From Oscillospiraceae bacterium (GTDB taxonomy: Bacteria; Bacillota; Clostridia; UBA1381; UBA9506): 64,000 bases of DNA. The DNA lies in the NCBI GenBank assembly GCA_015068555.1, contig SVKI01000002.1, positions 1 to 64,000 on the forward strand, read 5' to 3'. Positions 57,564 through 64,000 of the stretch are shown here, piece by piece. The stretch's first letter is position 1, and every line of letters begins with the position of its first letter. A model generated the notes under the pieces. It did not search any database. It was not told the DNA's origin and was given only the letters and a program-made list of their open reading frames with translations. The position numbers were made by a program, and so were the translations under genes.

Positions 57564-58694
57564 TCATATTCTGGTAGCGAGTTTTTCAACGTGTTCTGCG
57601 CGATACTCCTCAAATCGGTTTTCCTCAATACTTTGACGGATTTCGGCCATCAGATTATTGTAAAAATACAAATTATGCAAAACAGCAAGTCGCATACCCA
57701 GCATTTCTCCCGCCTTCATTAAGTGACGCAGATACGCGCGACTATGATGCCGGCAAGTGGGGCATTGGCAATCCGGGTCAAGAGGCAATGGGTCTGTTTC
57801 GTATTTTTTATTCATAATGTTCATCACGCCATGCTTGGTGAAAATATGTCCGTGGCGGGCATTTCTGGCCGGCAGCACACAGTCAAAAAAGTCAACGCCG
57901 CGGGCAACTGCCTCAATGATGTTAGCAGGTGTTCCTACGCCCATTAAATAGCGTGGCCGGTCTTCGGGCGCGTGGGGCAGCACGGCATCTAACACCTGAT
58001 ACATCTCCTCGTGTGTTTCGCCAACGGCTAAACCGCCAATGGCATAGCCCGGAAGGTCAAGCTTAGCTATCTGCTTCATATGCTCGGTGCGGATATCTAA
58101 ATGAATGCCGCCCTGATTGATACCAAACAACATCTGTTCAGGGTTCACAGCATCGGGGCCTTGGTTAAGACGCTCCATGGCTTCTTTGCAACGGTGCAAC
58201 CAGCGCAGTGTGCGGGCCGCGCTTTCTTCCGTTTCTTTGTGGCCTGTGCGTGAATTGATGCATTCATCAAAGGCCATGGCAATGGTGGAACCTAAATTGG
58301 ATTGAATCTGCATACTTTCTTCCGGTCCCATGAAGATGCGTCGGCCGTCAATATGTGAGGCAAAGGTCACGCCCTCTTCTTTTACCTGATTGATAGCGGC
58401 CAGTGAAAACACCTGAAAACCGCCGCTATCTGTCAAGATGGGTCGGTCCCAGTTCATGAACTGATGCAGTCCGCCCATGGTGCGCACAATCTCATCGCCG
58501 GGGCGCAAATGTAAATGATAAGTGTTGGATAAGGCTACCTGACAGCCAACGGTTTTTAAATCCTCGGCAGAAAGCGCACCTTTAATGGCGGCGGCCGTTG
58601 CCACATTCATAAAAACCGGGGTTTGAACCTCACCGTGCACCGTTTGAAATGTGCCGCGACGGGCCTTGTTTTCCTGAGTTAAAAGCTTAAACAC
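57564..58694 (-). CDS. tgt: tRNA-guanine transglycosylase
   Basis: GTFQTVHGEVQTPVFMNVATAAAIKG; LTDSGGFQVFSLA; DCVLPARNARHGHIFT; CxCxxC zinc site CQCPTCRHHSRAYLRHL. Confidence 0.96.
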   Translation of the reverse strand: MFKLLTQENKARRGTFQTVHGEVQTPVFMNVATAAAIKGALSAEDLKTVGCQVALSNTYHLHLRPGDEIVRTMGGLHQFMNWDRPILTDSGGFQVFSLAAINQVKEEGVTFASHIDGRRIFMGPEESMQIQSNLGSTIAMAFDECINSRTGHKETEESAARTLRWLHRCKEAMERLNQGPDAVNPEQMLFGINQGGIHLDIRTEHMKQIAKLDLPGYAIGGLAVGETHEEMYQVLDAVLPHAPEDRPRYLMGVGTPANIIEAVARGVDFFDCVLPARNARHGHIFTKHGVMNIMNKKYETDPLPLDPDCQCPTCRHHSRAYLRHLMKAGEMLGMRLAVLHNLYFYNNLMAEIRQSIEENRFEEYRAEHVEKLATRI

Positions 58695-58722
58695 AAAATT
58701 TCTCCGTTTCTTTTTGTTATTT

Positions 58723-60408
58723 TCATTTATATGCCGCGACACCTTTTCGGAAAGCGGCAATGGTTTTAGGTGATTCATCAAGGCGATAAGAGCGGGCGAC
58801 CTGCTTGTTCTTTTCAGGTCTTGGGTCTAAATCGTCGGCGTTAAACCAAACGGCGACCTTGATGCTTTCATATTTGTTAATGGTTTTAAACATATCGGTA
58901 ATCCATTGTGCCTTGTTGCCTCCGTGAGAACTGGAGGCAAATTCCGTGATAATCCAGGGAAATTTACCAAAATATCCATCGGATGTCCAATGAATGCGGT
59001 CATACAGCGTTTCAAAGGAGAGCCATTTTTCGTTGTTTTCCTTGGCATAATAGGTACCGGTGTTATAGCCGGTGATGCCAAACATGTGCACATAGCCGTT
59101 ACCGGGATAGTAGGCCAGCATGTGGTTATAGTTTTGCGGTGGGAACGAGTTGTTATTGGGGTTGAAAATCCAGATGGCATTATCTACGCCCTCTTCTTCA
59201 AAAATACGGTATACGTAATGCCACAGGTCAACAAAAACATCGGGGTCGTTGAGCGTTGCGGTTGCACCGTAGCTGACCCAGTCTGAGTTCATCTCATTGT
59301 TTAACCGGAATAGAAACGGATGGCCGAAGGCTTTGGCATCCCGGGCAAATTGGCGCAACATGTCATCGCATACGCCGTCAAGCACATCAAAACACGGGTT
59401 ATAACCGTCTAAATCTTCGTTCATGGCGTTTGAAATATGCATGGTGAACTCGACAGTTTTTCCCATTTCATAGGCATGCTGCATGCCTTCAGAGGGGAAG
59501 GGATCAAAGTGACAGCCGTATTCTAATAAAAATTGCAATTTATAATCAATTTGCGCTTCTAAAGCCTCGACATCTTCTCGGTTTTTCTCGCGCACGCCAC
59601 CTGTGATAAAGGCACCCCATTTGATTTTTTCGGCATTTGCAATTTCATTATATAAAGCCTTTGTTTCATTCGACCAGGTTTCGGAGGCGATGGGGTAGGG
59701 GTTGATGAGGTTTTTGGAAACACCCTTCACCGTGACATCTTCCGAAAAAGAATACAGGGTTGTGTAGACCTGTTCCATCAAAGCATCGCTATAAGCATCA
59801 GCTTTAAATAAGAAACGGTAAAAAACGTGGGGTTCTGTGTAGATATACCCATATACATATGTATTTTGCGTGACTGTTGATCCGGGTGCCGGGTCTCTTT
59901 CTGAAACGATCACCTGCACCTCGTTATCGCGGATGCGCATGGTTTCGTTTGCGTGCAGCGTGATGCGGTTATTCTTCAGATAAGAATCCTGCAGAATATA
60001 CTTGTTGATGTAGGTGTCCATATACTCCGACATGGTATATTCTTCGGGGATGGGTTCTCTGCTGACAGTAATGTCAGCTATTTCGCTGTGAAAGCGGACG
60101 AGCAATTCGGCAATGGATAAATCAGGTACGCTGTCAGCCGGAAGTGCCACGCTGAAGCCTTGGGAGTGGCTGACGTAGGTAAGCTTATCCTGTTCATACT
60201 GCAATTCTTTTATATCGGCATCTTCAAATGAGGGGATGCCTTCCTCTTCCCAAAGCGTGCCATCTTTATAATACACGGTTTTGGGGGCTATCGGCTCTGC
60301 GACAGGTGCTGCTTTTTCGGGCACTAAAATGCCAAGTAGCAGGCCAAAACAAAAGGCCAAAACCAGGCTACTGATAGCGGTTAAGATGTACATGTTTTTT
60401 TTGCTCAT
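58723..60408 (-). CDS. Membrane-anchored GH26-like glycoside hydrolase (beta-mannanase-like)
   Basis: N-terminal TM; HPFLFRLNNEMNSDWVSYG; NAIWIFNPNNN; YYPGNGYVHMFGITGYNTGTYY; PWIITEFASSS. Confidence 0.8.
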   Translation of the reverse strand: MSKKNMYILTAISSLVLAFCFGLLLGILVPEKAAPVAEPIAPKTVYYKDGTLWEEEGIPSFEDADIKELQYEQDKLTYVSHSQGFSVALPADSVPDLSIAELLVRFHSEIADITVSREPIPEEYTMSEYMDTYINKYILQDSYLKNNRITLHANETMRIRDNEVQVIVSERDPAPGSTVTQNTYVYGYIYTEPHVFYRFLFKADAYSDALMEQVYTTLYSFSEDVTVKGVSKNLINPYPIASETWSNETKALYNEIANAEKIKWGAFITGGVREKNREDVEALEAQIDYKLQFLLEYGCHFDPFPSEGMQHAYEMGKTVEFTMHISNAMNEDLDGYNPCFDVLDGVCDDMLRQFARDAKAFGHPFLFRLNNEMNSDWVSYGATATLNDPDVFVDLWHYVYRIFEEEGVDNAIWIFNPNNNSFPPQNYNHMLAYYPGNGYVHMFGITGYNTGTYYAKENNEKWLSFETLYDRIHWTSDGYFGKFPWIITEFASSSHGGNKAQWITDMFKTINKYESIKVAVWFNADDLDPRPEKNKQVARSYRLDESPKTIAAFRKGVAAYK

Positions 60409-60487
60409 AGGGTCAACTCCGATGAAAATGTAATGACGCAAAACACCGCAGGAGCACATGGGGCACTCCTGCGGCTTGCCTTATAGA

Positions 60488-62548
60488 TTATTCCTTTGTG
60501 CTTTCTTCAATAATTTTTTTAGCAATGTGGTCCGGCGCTTGTTCGTAGTTGCTGAACGCAAAACTGAAGCTGCCTCTGCCTTGCGTTAAAGAACGCAGGT
60601 CGGTTGCAAAGCGGGCCATTTCAGCCATGGGAACATCGGCGGTGATGGTCACCGAGCCATCATCCTGCGGTTCGCTGCCCAGCACGCGTCCGCGGCGCTT
60701 GTTGATATCGCCCATCACATCGCCCATATTGGCATTGGGGATATTAACCGTTAAGCTGCCAATGGGCTCAAGCAGTACCGGCGCAGCTTGGGCAAGACCG
60801 GCTTTATAGGCGAGGTTGGCGGCCATTTTAAAGGCCATTTCCGAAGAATCAACGCTGTGATAAGAACCATCATAGAGTGTTGCCTTTAAGCCAACCACGG
60901 GATATCCTGCCAGCACACCATGAGCCATACTGTCGCGCAGACCTTTTTCAACGGCGGGGAAGAAGTTTTTAGGAACGGCGCCGCCGAATACCTTTTCTTC
61001 AAATATTAAATCCTCAGAATCAGCAGGTTCAAATTCAATCCATACATGGCCGTATTGACCGTGACCGCCGGATTGCTTTTTATGTTTGCCTTCTGCCTTC
61101 ACGGCTTTGCGGATGGTTTCGCGGTAAGGCACCTTCGGCTCTTCTAAGCTTACATCCACGCCGTATTTTGCTTTCAGCTTGCTGATGGTGACTTCAATGT
61201 GCTGGTCGCCAATACCGCTTAATACCTGCTGTTTTGTTTCAGCGTTATTAACGAGGCGGATGGTTTTATCCTCTTCCATCATTTTAGCAAGACCGGCGCT
61301 GATCTTTTCTTCATCGCCTTTGGCCTTGGGCATGATGGCCATGCTGGTTACAGGCTCGGGGAAGGCGATGGCTTCAAAGGTAACCGGTGCGGATTTGTCG
61401 CACAGCGTGTCGCCGGTTGCGGTCACGCTCAGCTTGGGAACAGCACCAATATCGCCGGCTACGAGCTGATCGGTTTCAATTTGCTTTCTGCCGCGCATCA
61501 TATAAATGCGGCCGATTTTTTCTTCTGCTTTTTTGTTGCTGTTATAAACGGTGGAATCCTTTTTCAAGGTACCGCGATATACGCGAATGAAAGACAGGCG
61601 ACCGATAAAGGGGTCGGCAATGGTCTTAAAGCACTGTGCGGCTAAGGTACCGCTTAAATCAGCTTCTATTTCAACCGGATCACCGGTGGCGTTTTCGGCC
61701 ATTTTTAATGAAAAGTCCGGCGTCGGTAAATAGTCAATCATGGCATCTAACAACATACGTGTGCCGCGGTCTTCAACAGCACTGCCGCAAAGAACGGGAA
61801 TAATTTTTCGTGAAGCTGTGCCAAATTTAAGGCCTTTAATAATCTCGTCTCTTGTAAACTCTTCGCCGTCAAAGTATTTAGTCATTAAAGCTTCATCTGT
61901 TTCGGCAACGGCTTCCATAATCATATCACGTACCGGCTGGATTTCGTCACTCATATCATCCGGAACGGGAATATCAATACGCTGACCGTTCTCCCATCTT
62001 CTGGCGGTCATCTTAGCTACATTGACAAAACCTTCAATGGTGTCGCCGTTTTTAATGGGAACCATAAACGGCGCAATGCGCTTGCCGAATTTTTCTTTCA
62101 GTTCATTTAAAACTTTTTGATAGTCGGCTTTTTCGTCATCGACCTTATTAATATAAATAATTAATGGAAGATTATTTTTTTCACATATATTCCAGGCTTT
62201 CTCGGCACCGACACTCACGCCGGATTTTCCGCTGATAACGAGCAGGGCGCTGTCGGCGGCACTGATGGCTTCTGCCTGCGCACCAATGAAATCGAAATAT
62301 CCAGGGGTGTCAATCAAGTTGATTTTGCCGCCGCTCCAGTCAAGCGGCAGGATGGAGGCGTTAATTGAACACAGGCGTTTGATTTCTTCTGCGTCATAAT
62401 CGCTGATGGTGTTTCCTTGGGCGATACTACCCATACGCTCTGTGGCGCCGGCAGAGTGCAACAGGGCTTCTGCTAACGTTGTTTTACCTGCGCGACCGTG
62501 ACCTAAGAGCACTACGTTTTTGATGTTTGCTACCGGATATTCTTTCAT
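60488..62548 (-). CDS. Elongation factor G-like GTPase (EF-G2/FusA-like)
   Basis: NVVLLGHGRAGKTTLAEALLHSAGA; LIDTPGYFDF; domain IV HKKQSGGHGQYGHVWIEFEP; start at 62548 with GGAGGG RBS. Confidence 0.92.
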   Translation of the reverse strand: MKEYPVANIKNVVLLGHGRAGKTTLAEALLHSAGATERMGSIAQGNTISDYDAEEIKRLCSINASILPLDWSGGKINLIDTPGYFDFIGAQAEAISAADSALLVISGKSGVSVGAEKAWNICEKNNLPLIIYINKVDDEKADYQKVLNELKEKFGKRIAPFMVPIKNGDTIEGFVNVAKMTARRWENGQRIDIPVPDDMSDEIQPVRDMIMEAVAETDEALMTKYFDGEEFTRDEIIKGLKFGTASRKIIPVLCGSAVEDRGTRMLLDAMIDYLPTPDFSLKMAENATGDPVEIEADLSGTLAAQCFKTIADPFIGRLSFIRVYRGTLKKDSTVYNSNKKAEEKIGRIYMMRGRKQIETDQLVAGDIGAVPKLSVTATGDTLCDKSAPVTFEAIAFPEPVTSMAIMPKAKGDEEKISAGLAKMMEEDKTIRLVNNAETKQQVLSGIGDQHIEVTISKLKAKYGVDVSLEEPKVPYRETIRKAVKAEGKHKKQSGGHGQYGHVWIEFEPADSEDLIFEEKVFGGAVPKNFFPAVEKGLRDSMAHGVLAGYPVVGLKATLYDGSYHSVDSSEMAFKMAANLAYKAGLAQAAPVLLEPIGSLTVNIPNANMGDVMGDINKRRGRVLGSEPQDDGSVTITADVPMAEMARFATDLRSLTQGRGSFSFAFSNYEQAPDHIAKKIIEESTKE

Positions 62549-62602
62549 TCTTTTTCCCTCCATATTCTCATGCTTATGCATGTAATTTGCATTCATACAA
62601 AA

Positions 62603-63925
62603 TTATTGCTTTTGTATCCATCCAAGAAGGAACGAGCGTGAATTTTTTTCAGGATGATCCAATATATAATCTAAAGCTGCAGATAGCAATTTTCCAATTT
62701 CTTTGCCCTGATATCCCAGCTCCAACAGGTCTCCGCCGCGAATGGCCAGGTCGGATATGGAGAGGGCGTCAGCATCAGCCGTGATTTCCTCCCACAGTTT
62801 TTCTATTGCATCATAGTGGGCCAATCGCTCGTGCAAGAGGTCGGGATTCTGGCCGTGCGTATCGGCGCGTTGTAAACCGATGAGGCTTGTAAACAAATCC
62901 GGCCCCACCGAAGCTGCAAGGCGGCGTACGCTTTTTTTGCTGGCCTCGATACGTCTGTCGTGGTGGCGTATCAGCCGAAGGACATCGTCTTTTGTTTTAT
63001 TGTCAATGCGCAAACGGGTGAGCGCTTCATCGGCAAGCTCTGTGCTGCGCACATCGTGACCTTTAAAGTGGTCAACGCCATCTTCGTCGGTTGTTTTTTT
63101 ATCCGGCTTGCCAATGTCGTGTAACAAGCCACTAAGCCTCAAAACAGATGTTTTCGGCGTGTGCCGCATAACTTCTATACTATGTCGGCCTACATCATAA
63201 ATATGATATTTAATGTTTTGCTCGACTGAGAAACAACGGCTCAGTTCGGGCAATATAACAGCTAAAATGCCGGTTGTTTGCAGATGTATGATATTTTCGG
63301 GACGATCAGAAAGCAAGGTTTTAAGCAGTTCATCGCGGACGCGCTCGCTACTGATTGAAGTCAGGAGCCCCGAGAGCCTTTGCATAGCACTGAGAATGTC
63401 TTCGTGAATAGAAAAGCCGGTTTGTGCCGAAAAGCGAACAGCACGCAACATACGCAAAGCGTCTTCGTCAAAACGCACCATCGGGTCACCCACACAACGG
63501 ATGAGGCCTTTTTCAATATCAGCACGGCCGCCAAACGGGTCAATTACACCAAGTTCCGGATGATAGGCAATGGCGTTCATTGTAAAATCGCGCCGAGCCA
63601 GGTCTTCAGTCACATCCTGTGTAAAGATAATATCTTGCGGGCTGCGGTGGTTTTCGTATTTGCCGTCAACCCGGAAGGTTGTGACCTCGTAATGCCCGCC
63701 GGGCAGCACAACCGTAACCGTGCCGTGTTTAATTCCCGTCGGAATGGTTTTGGGAAAGGAAGCCATCACAACCTCGGGTGGTGCGGCTGTTGTAATATCC
63801 CAATCCATGGGGGCTTTGCCGCGGAATGAATCGCGCACGCAACCGCCAACAATAAAGGTTTGATAGTGTTGCTTATGCAACGTATATAATATATGTTGTA
63901 CCTCTTGCGGTAATGTTATCTGCAT
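62603..63925 (-). CDS. cca: CCA tRNA nucleotidyltransferase / poly(A) polymerase family with HD domain
   Basis: TFIVGGCVRDSFRGKAPMDWDITTAAPPEVV; RRDFTMNAIAYHP; EDALRMLRAVRFSAQTGFSI; HDIGKP. Confidence 0.94.
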   Translation of the reverse strand: MQITLPQEVQHILYTLHKQHYQTFIVGGCVRDSFRGKAPMDWDITTAAPPEVVMASFPKTIPTGIKHGTVTVVLPGGHYEVTTFRVDGKYENHRSPQDIIFTQDVTEDLARRDFTMNAIAYHPELGVIDPFGGRADIEKGLIRCVGDPMVRFDEDALRMLRAVRFSAQTGFSIHEDILSAMQRLSGLLTSISSERVRDELLKTLLSDRPENIIHLQTTGILAVILPELSRCFSVEQNIKYHIYDVGRHSIEVMRHTPKTSVLRLSGLLHDIGKPDKKTTDEDGVDHFKGHDVRSTELADEALTRLRIDNKTKDDVLRLIRHHDRRIEASKKSVRRLAASVGPDLFTSLIGLQRADTHGQNPDLLHERLAHYDAIEKLWEEITADADALSISDLAIRGGDLLELGYQGKEIGKLLSAALDYILDHPEKNSRSFLLGWIQKQ

Positions 63926-64000
63926 GTATGATCGCCTCAAATATATTATACTTATTTTTAACAAATCTGTCAATAGCGGGGGTAGCATTTCGTAAAAATA

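Noticed and set aside
60488-62548. EF-G-like gene as a tetracycline ribosomal protection protein
   Set aside because: The sequence fits the EF-G2-type paralogs common in Firmicutes, and it sits in a housekeeping block; nothing specific to Tet(M/O/W).

Overview
This is a 64 kb chromosomal window from a spore-forming, low-GC Firmicute (Clostridia-like: dipicolinate synthase dpaAB, S-layer SLH proteins, hemZ, carD, lysine riboswitch, T-box). The backbone is housekeeping: rpmB, folD, ygiQ, ftsK/spoIIIE, dnaA, an S4-domain gene, recF, a DUF370 gene, carD, zapA, a GerMN lipoprotein, tRNA-Pro, a PPTase, recJ (frameshifted), relA/spoT, hemZ, nrdR, ung, rubrerythrin, tgt, an EF-G-like GTPase and a CCA-adding enzyme. 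The most distinctive locus is at the left edge (1-8328). It holds two SLH-anchored alpha/alpha-barrel proteins, one carrying a DUF4430 domain (the same two-domain layout as animal intrinsic factor/transcobalamin), a membrane-anchored DUF4430 protein, a corrinoid adenosyltransferase-like ATPase, an EcfT, and a single-chain EcfA-EcfA'-S fusion. I read this as a candidate surface cobalamin capture, import and adenosylation system. Other notable items: a single-gene AAA ATPase plus TOPRIM/DUF4435 protein (PARIS AriA-AriB-like) next to a PHP gene; an unassigned multi-hairpin RNA candidate upstream of an ECF S-component/larA/glycerate kinase operon; a lysine riboswitch in front of an NhaC-type transporter with an N-terminal double CxxCxGxG motif; a T-box on a paaK-ACT operon; an array of covarying hairpins separated by TCGATAT/ATATCGA linkers; two copies of a 72-bp hairpin repeat; and an atypical dnaA locus with no adjacent dnaN. 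All calls come from reading sequence and ORF translations; no searches were run.
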